This document shows positions 36,176-44,386 of a stretch of 59,197 bases of DNA, one piece after another. This stretch comes from Methylotetracoccus oryzae. Lineage in GTDB: Bacteria; Pseudomonadota; Gammaproteobacteria; Methylococcales; Methylococcaceae. The notes under the pieces are model-generated. The model searched no databases. It saw only the letters and a program-made list of their open reading frames with translations, and had not been told where the DNA came from. How positions within the stretch are numbered: position 1 is the first letter of the stretch; each line of letters starts with the position of its first letter. A program made the translations under genes and the position numbers. The DNA lies in assembly GCF_006175985.1 (NCBI RefSeq), contig NZ_SRSH01000027.1, positions 1 through 59,197 on the forward strand, given 5' to 3'.

Positions 36176-36888
36176 GCGTCGGCGAGCCCGAAACGGCTCA
36201 GCAGCGGGTCGGCGAGTCCGGCTTCGGCGAAGCCTTTCGCGCGCAGCAGGCAGGAGTCGCAGGCCCCGCATGGCGCGCCGTCGGGTGCCGGGTCGTAGCA
36301 ACTGCTGGTCCAGGCGTAATCGACGCCGAGTTCGGTGCCCCTTCGAATGATGCCGGCCTTGGTCAGCGCGATCAGCGGTGCATGAATCTTCAGCCGTTGC
36401 CGCCCTTCGACGCCGGCCTTGGTCGCGAGATTCGCCATGGTCTCGAACGCGGCGATGTACTCGGGCCGGCAATCCGGGTAGCCGCTGTAGTCGAGCGCAT
36501 TGACGCCGATGAAGACGTCGCAGGCTTCCAGCACTTCGGCCCAAGCCAGCGCGAACGACAGAAACACGGTGTTGCGGGCCGGGACGTAGGTGATCGGTAT
36601 ACCCTCGGCCATCGCGTCGGCACTGCGCTGCTTTGGCACCGGCAGGTCGCTGGTCAGCGCCGATCCGCCGAACTGGCGCAGGTCGATGTCGGCGATCACG
36701 TGCTCCTTAGCGCCGAGTGCCGAGGCCACGAGTCGGGCCGAGTCCAGTTCGACGCTGTGGCGCTGGCCGTAGCGGAACGACAGGGCGTAGGGCTCGAAAC
36801 CTTCGGCGCGGGCGATCGCCAGCGTCGTCGTGGAATCGAGGCCGCCGCTCAGCAGGACGACGGCTCGTGGGATAGGGGGTGCAATCAT
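36172..36888 (-). CDS. queC: 7-cyano-7-deazaguanine synthase QueC
   Basis: A protein of 238 residues from ATG 36888; the frame is open to 37119 without family similarity. The PP-loop is [17 protein letters not shown], and [32 protein letters not shown] and [17 protein letters not shown] are classic QueC. Four Cys for zinc occur in [20 protein letters not shown]. It makes preQ0 from 7-carboxy-7-deazaguanine, ammonia and ATP. The stop overlaps the queD start in GTGA, so queC-queD-queE are co-translated. No preQ1 riboswitch was recognised upstream. Confidence 0.95.
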   Translation of the reverse strand: MIAPPIPRAVVLLSGGLDSTTTLAIARAEGFEPYALSFRYGQRHSVELDSARLVASALGAKEHVIADIDLRQFGGSALTSDLPVPKQRSADAMAEGIPITYVPARNTVFLSFALAWAEVLEACDVFIGVNALDYSGYPDCRPEYIAAFETMANLATKAGVEGRQRLKIHAPLIALTKAGIIRRGTELGVDYAWTSSCYDPAPDGAPCGACDSCLLRAKGFAEAGLADPLLSRFGLADA

Positions 36889-37007
36889 CGGGTGGCGCGG
36901 TCTTCGGCGAGGTGACGAGGGCAGGCTGGCCGCGCCGATCCCGGAGACGGGGGGCGTGCGCTCAAGCCGCCCAATGATTGTAAACCGGTACGATGCCGGC
37001 GGGGGAT

Positions 37008-38567
37008 TCAGGCCGGTTTGGCCCCGGGTTTCCCATCCTCGACGACCCAGGACGAGAGCGTGTGGCAATCCGAGTCGCGCTTGCGGATGTCGGCCAGCGC
37101 GCGAATGTCGACCAGACAACGCCCGGGCGTCAGTTCGAAGCGGGCGTAGCCCCGCGGCACGCCGGTCGCGAAATGGATGAAGTCGGCGCCCTCGCGCTTG
37201 GCGGTCTGGATCAGATCTTCCGATGGCGGTTGCGAGCTGATCGAGCCGCAGACGAACTCGCTGGCTACGACCGGCGACTTCGGGTCGTCGAAGTCGGTCT
37301 TCAGGTCATTGACCCAGAACGAATGCACGTCGCCGCCGATGGCGATCGGGTTGGCGGGCTTAGCGCTCGCGAGGCACTCCATCAGCCGCTTGCGCGCGGC
37401 CGGATAGCCGTCCCAGCAATCGGTGTAGATGTTGAGACCGTCACCGGACTTGGCGTCGATCTGCGCCATCACGGTTTCCTGGCCCAGGATGTTCCAGCGC
37501 GCCTTGCTGGTTCTGAGGCCGGCTTCCAGCCAGCGCTCCTGCCGCGCGCCGAGCAGCGTGGCCTCGGGATTCAGCCGTTCGTTACAGCCTTCGACATGGT
37601 TCGAGCCGCCGCGGCCGGGCTTCGGACAAGGCTGCGGACTGCGGTACTGCCGGTCATCCAGCATGTGGAAGTCGGCCAGCCGGCCGAATGCGACGCGGGT
37701 ATGGATGCGCATGTCCGGACCCAGCGGCACCATCGAGCGGCGCAGCGGCAGGTGCTCGTAATAGGCCTGATAGGCGGCCGCCCGGCGCCGCAGGAACCAG
37801 CCCGGTTCGTCGTCGTTCTCGGAGCGGGAGCCGGCGTAGTCGTTTTCGACCTCGTGATCGTCCCAGGTCACCAGCCACGGGCAAAGGGCATGCGCCGCCT
37901 GCAGGTCGGGATCGGTCTTGTAGCGGGCGAAGCGGGCGCGGTAGTCATCCAGCGTGATCGGTTCCGGGCCTTCGTGCTTCCGGACGTGGTCCTTGCCCCA
38001 GGACGATTCGTAGATGTAGTCGCCCAGATGGACGATCAGGTCCAGGTCGTCCGCCAGCATGTGCCGGTAGGCCGCGTAGTAGCCCTGCTCGTACTGCTGG
38101 CACGAACCGACCGCGAAGCGCAGCCGGGACGGCTCGGCGTCCAGCGCCGGCGCCGTGCGCGTCCGTCCGATCGGGCTGGTCGCATTGCCGGCATGGAAGC
38201 GGTACCAATACCAGCGGTCCGGCTCCAAGCCGTCGACTTCGACATGGACCGAATGGCCCCAGTCCGGCGTCGCGTAGCTGGAACCCTTGGTGACGATCTT
38301 GCGGAAGGCCGCGTCCGCCGCGACCTCGAATGCGACCGGCATGACCACAGGCGCCATGCCGCCTCCCGGTGCCAGCGGCTCCGGCGCCAGCCGGGTCCAC
38401 AGCACGACACCGCCCGGCAACGGGTAACCGGAGGCGACGCCCAGTGCAAAGGGATTGGCGGCGAACTTCGTCTGGGCGGACAGGATGCGCGGCAGCGCGC
38501 CGGCGGCGGCGAGGCCGCCAAGCGACTTCAGGAAACGGCGGCGGTCGTACGGGTAGCGGTGGTTCAT
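37008..38567 (-). CDS. phoD: PhoD-family alkaline phosphatase, Tat-exported
   Basis: A protein of 519 residues. The twin-arginine signal [19 protein letters not shown] (R-R-x-F-L-K) is at residues 8-26. The PhoD N-terminal domain ([20 protein letters not shown]) is followed by the metallophosphatase core: [43 protein letters not shown] and [14 protein letters not shown]. It is expected to hydrolyse phosphate mono- or diesters in the periplasm. No Pho box was recognised. A very long open frame on the opposite strand (36993-39977) is a composition artefact. Confidence 0.9.
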   Translation of the reverse strand: MNHRYPYDRRRFLKSLGGLAAAGALPRILSAQTKFAANPFALGVASGYPLPGGVVLWTRLAPEPLAPGGGMAPVVMPVAFEVAADAAFRKIVTKGSSYATPDWGHSVHVEVDGLEPDRWYWYRFHAGNATSPIGRTRTAPALDAEPSRLRFAVGSCQQYEQGYYAAYRHMLADDLDLIVHLGDYIYESSWGKDHVRKHEGPEPITLDDYRARFARYKTDPDLQAAHALCPWLVTWDDHEVENDYAGSRSENDDEPGWFLRRRAAAYQAYYEHLPLRRSMVPLGPDMRIHTRVAFGRLADFHMLDDRQYRSPQPCPKPGRGGSNHVEGCNERLNPEATLLGARQERWLEAGLRTSKARWNILGQETVMAQIDAKSGDGLNIYTDCWDGYPAARKRLMECLASAKPANPIAIGGDVHSFWVNDLKTDFDDPKSPVVASEFVCGSISSQPPSEDLIQTAKREGADFIHFATGVPRGYARFELTPGRCLVDIRALADIRKRDSDCHTLSSWVVEDGKPGAKPA

Positions 38568-38629
38568 GTTACGGGGGAATTGGTAAACCCGGGGCTCAAG
38601 CCTAGCCCACGCGCTTTACGGTTCCAAGA

Positions 38630-38646
38630 CCGCTGCGGCGCAGCGG
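38630..38646 (-). terminator. Hairpin downstream of purD
   Basis: CCGCTGC, loop GGC, GCAGCGG form a perfect 7-bp stem 5 bases beyond the purD stop on the minus strand. No T-run follows on that strand, so the assignment is tentative. Confidence 0.3.
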
Positions 38647-38651
38647 GCGCC

Positions 38652-39932
38652 TCAGTCCCGCCCGATGGCGCGGTAGCCGATATCGGTGCGGTAATAGACG
38701 CCATCCCATGCGATGGCCCGGGCCCGGCGGTAGGCCAGGCGCTGGGTTTCGACGACCGTGTCGGCCAATGCGGTGACGCACAGAACCCGTCCGCCGGCCG
38801 TCACGATCTGGTCGTCGTGCCGGCGCGTTCCGGCATGGAACACCTTCACGCCGGGCTCGTCCGGCGCGTCCAGACCGCTGATCGGATCGCCCTGTCGATA
38901 CTCGCCCGGATAGCCGCCCGCCGCCATCACGATACCGAGCGCCGTGCGCGGGTCCCATTCGGCCGAGACCTGGTCCAGACGCCCGTCCAGCGCCGCCAGG
39001 CACAGTTCCGGCAGATCGCTCTTCAGCCGCAGCATGATCGGCTGGGTTTCCGGATCGCCGAAGCGGCAGTTGAATTCGAGCACCTTGGGTTCGCCCGCCG
39101 GGCTGACCATGACGCCGGCATACAGGAAGCCCGTATACGGCAGGCCTTCCGCAGCCATGCCGCGCAGTGTCGGCAGGATGACTTCCGCCATGATCCGTTC
39201 GTGCAGCGTGGGCGTGACCACCGGGGCCGGCGAATACGCGCCCATGCCCCCCGTGTTCGGACCGCGGTCGCCGTCGTCGCGCGCCTTGTGGTCCTGCGAG
39301 CTGGCCATCGCCAGCGCATGCGTGCCGTCGGCCATGACGATGAAGCTGGCTTCCTCGCCCTGCAGGAATTCCTCGACGACGACGCGGTGGCCGGCCGCGC
39401 CGAACACGTTGCCGGACAGCATGTCCTCGACCGCGGCGATCGCTTCTTCCTGGGTCTGCGCGACGACGACGCCCTTGCCCGCGGCCAGTCCGTCCGCCTT
39501 GACGACGATGGGCGCGCCGCGCTCGCGAATGTAGGCGATGGCCGGTTCGGCCTGCTCGAAGGTTTCGTAGGCGGCGGTCGGAATGCTGTGGCGGGCCAGA
39601 AAATCCTTGCAGAAGGATTTCGAGCCTTCGAGTTGAGCGGCCAGGCGGGTCGGGCCGAAGCAGCGCAAGCCCGCGGCCGTGAACTCATCGACAATGCCCT
39701 TCACCAGGGGCGCTTCCGGCCCGACGATGGTCAGGTCGACGGCATTGTCCTGCGCGAAGCGCTTCAGCCCTGCGACATCGTCTGCCGCGATGTCGACATT
39801 GGTCAGCTTTGGTTCGATTGCCGTGCCGGCGTTGCCCGGCGCAACGAACACCCGGGTGACTCGCGCCGACTGCGCGCACTTCCAGGCGAGGGCATGTTCG
39901 CGGCCGCCGCCGCCGACGATGAGTACCTGCAT
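38652..39932 (-). CDS. purD: Phosphoribosylamine-glycine ligase PurD
   Basis: A protein of 426 residues, normal for PurD. It starts MQVLIVGGGGREHALAWKCA. Further landmarks are TIVGPEAPLVKGIVDEF, the ATP-grasp stretch PIVVKADGLAAGKGVVVAQT, EASFIVMADG, NTGGMGAYSPAPVVT, GFLYAGVMV and LEFNCRFGDPETQPIMLRLK. It joins glycine to 5-phosphoribosylamine in purine synthesis. purH is not next to it. It is followed by phoD on the same strand after 84 bases. Confidence 0.97.
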   Translation of the reverse strand: MQVLIVGGGGREHALAWKCAQSARVTRVFVAPGNAGTAIEPKLTNVDIAADDVAGLKRFAQDNAVDLTIVGPEAPLVKGIVDEFTAAGLRCFGPTRLAAQLEGSKSFCKDFLARHSIPTAAYETFEQAEPAIAYIRERGAPIVVKADGLAAGKGVVVAQTQEEAIAAVEDMLSGNVFGAAGHRVVVEEFLQGEEASFIVMADGTHALAMASSQDHKARDDGDRGPNTGGMGAYSPAPVVTPTLHERIMAEVILPTLRGMAAEGLPYTGFLYAGVMVSPAGEPKVLEFNCRFGDPETQPIMLRLKSDLPELCLAALDGRLDQVSAEWDPRTALGIVMAAGGYPGEYRQGDPISGLDAPDEPGVKVFHAGTRRHDDQIVTAGGRVLCVTALADTVVETQRLAYRRARAIAWDGVYYRTDIGYRAIGRD

Positions 39933-40163
39933 GGGGGGAATCGAAGCCTCTCGTTGCCAGTGGGTTGTAGGCCGTGATTATAAGGGAGCGGGCCGCTTTG
40001 TCGGGCACACCGGCCCAATCGCATTAACCCTCAAGTCCGTCATGCCCGCGGGACTGCACCGAGCCCACCGCCACGGCGGCTCACGGCCCGTCTTCCCCAA
40101 ACCGTCATTCCAGGTGGGAACCCGGAATTCGCGCGTCCAGGGACGGCGAACCCGAAGCCTGAC

Positions 40164-41156
40164 TCAGGCCACACACGGGAAGAATCGCTCCGCGGGTACA
40201 TACCGCAGGATTTCGTTGCGGCAGAAGCCCAGCAGCGCTTCTTCCAGATCCGCCCGGTAGGAACTCATCCCGCGCCGCGATTCGAGCGGACCCGCGAACA
40301 GCTTTTCGTCCGGGTAAAGGTCGGTCATCCGGCGCAGAAAGGCGTCGGGCAAGCGGAAGGCGCCGAGACTCACCGAATGGATTCCGGCCGGATCGAGCAC
40401 GCGAAAGACCTCATCGAACATCGCCCGGTAACAGTCCTGCCAGCCGTCGACATAAATCACCGGGTCGAAGCGCAGGCCGATCGGCCAGCCCTGCCGCTGC
40501 AGGCGCTGGGCGGCCAGCAAGCGCTTGGCGGGCGTCGGGGCCTTGTGGTCGACCGCGGCCGCGATGGTTTCCGGCATGAAGCTGAACGCGACGACGGCGC
40601 GCTCCAGTGGCTCCACTGCCAGCAGCGAGCGCACCTGCGTGCTCTTGGTTCGCAGCTCCAGCCAGGCATTCGGCAGTTCCCGGAACAGCGGCAGGAACGC
40701 GGCCGCGAAGCCGGTCACCGGTTCCAGCGCCAGGCTGTCGCAGTCGTAGCCGGAGAAGAAGTGCACCGGCTCGCCGGCGGCCTCATCGGCGATGCGCCGG
40801 ATTTCCGCCTGGAAATCCTCGTAGTTCACGAACAGCAGGTAATTCGCCGAACGGTACATGCCCTGCAGGAAGCAGTAACGGCAGTCGTACACGCAATTCA
40901 GCATGTGCGAGAAATAGTAATTCCGCGCGGCGCCGATGCCGTAGCCGGGCGGCGCCGGCAGCACGAAATTGCGGTACTTCTCGGCCAGGATCAGCGCCGG
41001 TTTCTGCTTCTGCAGCCGGAAGTTCTGCGCCTTCGGATTGAACACCTCGCCATAGCGCGCGCACGGCACGACCCGCGCCTCGGGGAAGCGGGCAATGACC
41101 TCGGCCGCGCGCGGATGGTCGCGGACGGCGTCTTCAAGGTAAAGCGTGTCGATCAG
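40164..41156 (-). CDS. Spore photoproduct lyase-like radical SAM protein
   Basis: A protein of 330 residues if started at CTG 41156. The cluster motif is HMLNCVYDCRYCFLQGMY (CX3CX2C, Cys88/92/95), followed by FFSGYDCDSLALEP and LELRTKSTQVRSLL, as in SplB-related proteins of non-spore-formers. FVLPAPPGYGIG precedes it. The readable family N-terminus (IDTLYLEDAVRDHPRAAEVI) lies upstream of the first GTG in frame (41069), yet there is no ATG, GTG or TTG in frame between it and the stop at about 41266. Relatives start M-I-D-T-L-Y, here L(CTG)-I-D-T-L-Y, so a CTG start or a lost start codon is likely. SplB repairs UV thymine dimers in spores; the role in this family is unknown. Confidence 0.75.
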   Translation of the reverse strand: MIDTLYLEDAVRDHPRAAEVIARFPEARVVPCARYGEVFNPKAQNFRLQKQKPALILAEKYRNFVLPAPPGYGIGAARNYYFSHMLNCVYDCRYCFLQGMYRSANYLLFVNYEDFQAEIRRIADEAAGEPVHFFSGYDCDSLALEPVTGFAAAFLPLFRELPNAWLELRTKSTQVRSLLAVEPLERAVVAFSFMPETIAAAVDHKAPTPAKRLLAAQRLQRQGWPIGLRFDPVIYVDGWQDCYRAMFDEVFRVLDPAGIHSVSLGAFRLPDAFLRRMTDLYPDEKLFAGPLESRRGMSSYRADLEEALLGFCRNEILRYVPAERFFPCVA

Positions 41157-41470
41157 GGCTGGAACCGTGAGGGTGGCGTTGCCGGGGCGGCGGCGCGGAC
41201 GCGCGCCGGATGTTTCGGTTGCTGTGCGCCGATTTATGGTCGGGGGAGCGCGAGAGGGATTTTAACCGACGCGTTTTCGCGGTGATTTTGGGTTTGCTCC
41301 CTTCAACAGCGTGATGCTCTGCACAGTTCCGAGAAAATAGTCCGGTTATCAGTGGTTAAAGTCGCGGCGCGCGGCTAGGTTTCCTCCTTGCGTGCGCAGG
41401 CTTTTGGGCAGCGTACGTGGCCGAAGCCGCCAGCTTCCCAAGTGACATCGAACCCGAGAGGTAAAAGCTC
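41157..41470. other. Intergenic region
   Basis: Divergent region between the SplB-like gene and the 161-residue gene. No gene, repeat or clear promoter was recognised beyond a purine-rich ribosome site (GAGAGG) before ATG 41471. Confidence 0.4.
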
Positions 41471-41956
41471 ATGTCCACCCACACCCTTCCAACCAAGACC
41501 TTGACCGAACAGGAAGTGGCCGAAATCGTGACAATGCTCGAAGCGTTGAAGGCCAAGTTCGACTTTCTGATCACCTTGACCGCGCAGGAGCGGCGCCAGT
41601 TGCCGAAGCTGGGAGAACGCTCGATCGGCTTCGAGGAAAAGTGCGCTCAACACATGGCCTCTCATCCCGAATTCCTTCCGGGCTTCGTTGCGCTGGATGA
41701 GATTAACCTGGAGCGGACTTTGCGTGGCCAGTTGATGCGCTGTTTCGCTCCGTTACAGGCATTGTCCAGTGCCATGGAAGACACGCTGATGGCTGTTGGC
41801 AGCGACATCTGGCTCGCTGACCTCGCTTTCTATCACAGCGCGCAGGATGCAGCGCGTCGGAAGCTCCCCGGGGCGGAGGCGATTTGTAATGACCTGAGTT
41901 CGCGGTTCCCCGGGGGCGGGCGGAAAAAGGAAACTGCAGAGCCGGTTCCTGCCTGA
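41471..41956 (+). CDS. Hypothetical cytoplasmic helical protein
   Basis: A protein of 161 residues with GAGAGG about 11 bases before its ATG. It is almost wholly helical: TLTEQEVAEIVTMLEALKAK, FDFLITLTAQERRQLPKLGE, then a longer middle part (VALDEINLERTLRGQLMRCF) and LSSAMEDTLMAVGSDIWLAD. The spacing LTAQERRxLPKLG-x3-IGF resembles a small conserved family seen beside metabolic genes in various proteobacteria; no function is known to me. A good terminator-like stem follows it at 42080. Confidence 0.6.
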   Translation: MSTHTLPTKTLTEQEVAEIVTMLEALKAKFDFLITLTAQERRQLPKLGERSIGFEEKCAQHMASHPEFLPGFVALDEINLERTLRGQLMRCFAPLQALSSAMEDTLMAVGSDIWLADLAFYHSAQDAARRKLPGAEAICNDLSSRFPGGGRKKETAEPVPA

Positions 41957-42079
41957 GCACCTGCGAGTCTTTCGTGGCCGGCTGAGTCGCCCTTTACACC
42001 GCGCCCGACCAGGAGCGCTGCGGCACCATCGCGCAAAGGAAAACTCGAGGTGTAGATGACATGGACGCCGACTCTCTAA

Positions 42080-42123
42080 CCCGCGGCGGACAATATCGCA
42101 GAACCGCCGTGGGTTCTTTTCTT
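42080..42123 (+). terminator. Rho-independent terminator candidate
   Basis: CCCGCGGCGG (42080-42089) pairs with CCGCCGTGGG (42104-42113) over 10 bp including one G-T wobble, and TTCTTTTCTT follows at once. This is the best intrinsic terminator in the window and would end transcription from the 161-residue gene. Confidence 0.7.
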
Positions 42124-42204
42124 CCCGCCGTCAACTCTCCGCAACTCCCCCACGACCCAAAATCGGGCGCGATGAGAGCTGTGTAGCGTCCCCTGCGACA
42201 ATCA

Positions 42205-42309
42205 AAGCGTCTCCCTCGCCAATCCGAGCGTCGCGGTCGTCGCTCCGAGCGTTGCGATGGCCGCTCGGAGACTCGTGGTCTCTGCTCCGAAAGTCAACGC
42301 CGAGTTCCG
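42205..42309 (+). repeat. Degenerate 21-bp tandem repeat
   Basis: Five imperfect units of 21 bases begin with AAGCGT, GAGCGT, GAGCGT, GAGACT and GAAAGT (starts 42205, 42226, 42247, 42268, 42289) and mostly end CTCC or similar. The period equals seven codons, and the plus strand reads heptads such as SERRGRR, SERCDGR and SETRGLC, but no start, stop or family supports a gene. It may be a decayed coding repeat. The rest of the stretch to 42682 contains no recognised gene; it leads into the promoter region of the CD-NTase gene. Confidence 0.5.
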
Positions 42310-42682
42310 GAAACCCGTCTTCCGCGCCCTGGGTAGCATCGCTGGGGCTTTTCTTGTCACGCTCGATTGATCTTGCGTGGTTGGCGTAGCTAAAGGAATC
42401 GCTCGCGCAGCTTAGGGTGACTGCCCGGTCGCTCAGCGGTTCGGCACGTTCACTGCTCTCCCCCCATGAAGGAGTGGGCGGCCGCCTAGAGTGGCCTCAG
42501 CTCGCCGCATCGCGTTTCGCGGCTTTACGCTGGCAACTGAAAATCGCACCGTAAGTTGCGCCGTGCCTGCGTCTTAGTGCTATTTAAGATGCTTGGTAGT
42601 GAACGGTTCATACTTTCTGTTGTTCTCGACAACAGAACTGCCGTTGCTTAACGTGTCTGAACTTACCGAAGGGGGATGCCGA

Positions 42683-43546
42683 ATGGCTACAACAATCAAA
42701 ACGGGCTTTGAGAAACTCCGCGAGAACCTGCAAATAACGACATTGCAGTCTTCTACAGTTTCGACGAGGCAACAAAACGTGCGCGAGGCGGTGCAACAAG
42801 AGTTCACTGTTCTAACATCATTTCTCGCCGGATCTTATGCCCGTTCCACGATGATTGCGCCCCTGAAGGATAGCGACATAGATATTATTGTAGTCCTAGA
42901 CCCGTCCTATTTTTCGAAATACACGCCAGCTTCATTACTTGACCGCCTTCGCGCTGTCCTGCTCCGTACCTATCCAAAGACACCGAAAATTAGCCGTAAC
43001 GGCCAAGCCGTCACCATCACATTTACAGATTTTGTAGTTGATGTTGTTCCGGCATTTAATCGTAACGGTGGCGGCTACCTGATTCCTGACTCCGTTAATA
43101 AGCGCTGGATTAGCACCGACCCGACGGCTCATGCCTCACTACTTACGGCACAAAATAAAGCACATGACGGGAGCCTCGTTCCACTCATCAAAATGATCAA
43201 GGGATGGAATCGCATTATAAATGGCGCGTTCACGGGCTTTTATCTCGAACTTATGACCACTGACATTCTTACAAATGTCACTATCTCAGATTTTCCTAGC
43301 GGCGTTAGATACGTTTTTGACAAGGGGCGTGATAAGATAAAATACAAGCAGCGCGACCCTGCCGGCTTCGGGGGCTATATAAATCCGCTCAATAACGTTA
43401 ATACGGTAGATGATGCTGTGAGTCGCTTCACAACGGCATATAATCGCGCCGTGAAGGCAGAGGAGTTGGCAAGCGCAAACAAAATTCCTGCCGCGTTCGA
43501 GGAATGGCGGAAGATCTTCGACGACTATTTTCCAACATATGGTTAA
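42683..43546 (+). CDS. CD-NTase (cGAS/DncV-like nucleotidyltransferase), CBASS type
   Basis: A protein of 287 residues from ATG 42683, preceded by AAGGGGG; the frame opens at a TTG 90 bases earlier without conserved sequence. The pol-beta nucleotidyltransferase motif is SFLAGSYARSTMIAP (Gly50-Ser51) with KDSDIDIIVVLD (Asp65, Asp67), and the third acidic residue is Asp120 in FTDFVVDVVPAF. A helical C-terminal part contains LVPLIKMIKGWNRIINGAFT and GFYLELM. CD-NTases make cyclic or linear oligonucleotide signals on phage attack and switch on a linked effector. The gene is clearly more AT-rich than its neighbours, pointing to transfer. It converges with the four-TM gene, 13 bases apart. The product nucleotide cannot be read from the sequence. 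Confidence 0.85.
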   Translation: MATTIKTGFEKLRENLQITTLQSSTVSTRQQNVREAVQQEFTVLTSFLAGSYARSTMIAPLKDSDIDIIVVLDPSYFSKYTPASLLDRLRAVLLRTYPKTPKISRNGQAVTITFTDFVVDVVPAFNRNGGGYLIPDSVNKRWISTDPTAHASLLTAQNKAHDGSLVPLIKMIKGWNRIINGAFTGFYLELMTTDILTNVTISDFPSGVRYVFDKGRDKIKYKQRDPAGFGGYINPLNNVNTVDDAVSRFTTAYNRAVKAEELASANKIPAAFEEWRKIFDDYFPTYG

Positions 43547-43559
43547 GAGGTATTCTGAT

Positions 43560-44336
43560 CTATATTTTTAATGTTGCTTTTATCCTATCCCACTCCATTG
43601 AAAGTGACGGATTGAGTTTTTGGAACACTTTTGCGGACAGCATAATTCCAGCATTGGCCTTTCCAGTCTCGTAGAACATTGCAAATTCAAGCACTCGCGC
43701 ATTCATTGTGCTTCGATTGGGGGAAGCTTGAAAGACGGAATACAGATGCTTGTAGGTGTCGTCGCATCGGATTCGCAACCATTCGAGTCTGAACCAGCGC
43801 GATAATATTTGTTCGCTGAATATAGCCTGCGCCGCCGTTGCCGCGACAGCCAGTTCAGTATTCCTATAAAGAAGAACGATAACAAAAGCAGCTAAATAAA
43901 TTAATACCTTGAGGCGCTCAGTCTTGGCCATTTCCAATGCAATGGCCCTACTAAAGTGGCTGTTCTCCATGACGGCTACGCCAAGCCGTTTAATCGGGTC
44001 TGTCTGATCGTTGTTGTAGTAGCCAGTCGTTTGCTCGTGAGTCAACGGAACGCCATGTGCGTTGGAAAGTAAATCGAGACGGCGCTGATCCTCGGCCCGG
44101 GGTGTCCAGTAAAGCCGAATGCCAAGCCCAAGGAAGAACACAACGATTACACTCAATACAAATGCGATTTGGACAATGGAGTAAGCTGTTTGATATTCAT
44201 TTTTATTTACCAACAAGACCGTGAAGGAAAGAAGCGCGGCTATGTAAAAAAGTGTGTCCGTCGTCGATTCTGCGACCTCTAGAGGACGAAAGTAGCGGTC
44301 TCGAATCGGATCAATCTTGGTCGGAGCGCTAGCCAT
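43560..44336 (-). CDS. Four-TM membrane protein, probable CBASS-type effector (S-4TM-like)
   Basis: A protein of 258 residues. Hydrophobic helices are at about residues 29-44 (LFYIAALLSFTVLLVN), 53-73 (SIVQIAFVLSVIVVFFLGLG), 143-157 (KVLIYLAAFVIVLLY) and 161-180 (ELAVAATAAQAIFSEQILSR), in two pairs split by a soluble loop with LDLLSNAHGVPLTHEQTTGY and VAVMENSHFSRAIALEM. The C-terminal 80 residues are soluble. This layout and its position next to a CD-NTase fit SMODS-associated 4TM effectors, predicted to breach the inner membrane when the nucleotide signal binds. Like the CD-NTase it is AT-rich. It faces the CD-NTase tail-to-tail and follows res by 50 bases on the same strand, so it may be transcribed from the restriction operon. 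Family assignment is moderate. Confidence 0.6.
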   Translation of the reverse strand: MASAPTKIDPIRDRYFRPLEVAESTTDTLFYIAALLSFTVLLVNKNEYQTAYSIVQIAFVLSVIVVFFLGLGIRLYWTPRAEDQRRLDLLSNAHGVPLTHEQTTGYYNNDQTDPIKRLGVAVMENSHFSRAIALEMAKTERLKVLIYLAAFVIVLLYRNTELAVAATAAQAIFSEQILSRWFRLEWLRIRCDDTYKHLYSVFQASPNRSTMNARVLEFAMFYETGKANAGIMLSAKVFQKLNPSLSMEWDRIKATLKI

Positions 44337-44386
44337 ACACAGAGAACTTTCGTGAAATTGGAAGTGGAACAGAATTCCGATGCCGC

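Noticed and set aside
36176..36544. N-terminal extension of QueD by 123 residues
   Set aside because: This part is inside queC in another frame and is Arg-rich with no PTPS similarity. The GTG at 36175 overlapping the queC stop is the natural start.
36889..37007. preQ1 riboswitch upstream of queC
   Set aside because: The short gap before queC shows no preQ1 aptamer-like pattern (pyrimidine loop and A-rich tail); preQ1 aptamers usually control later pathway or transport genes.
36993..39977. A 994-residue open frame on the plus strand
   Set aside because: It lies opposite phoD and purD, both with full family motifs. Long antisense frames are common in GC-rich coding DNA. Its composition is Arg/Gly/Asp/His-heavy with no domain.
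42205..42309. CRISPR array at the 21-bp repeats
   Set aside because: Units are contiguous and degenerate, with no spacers and no cas genes.
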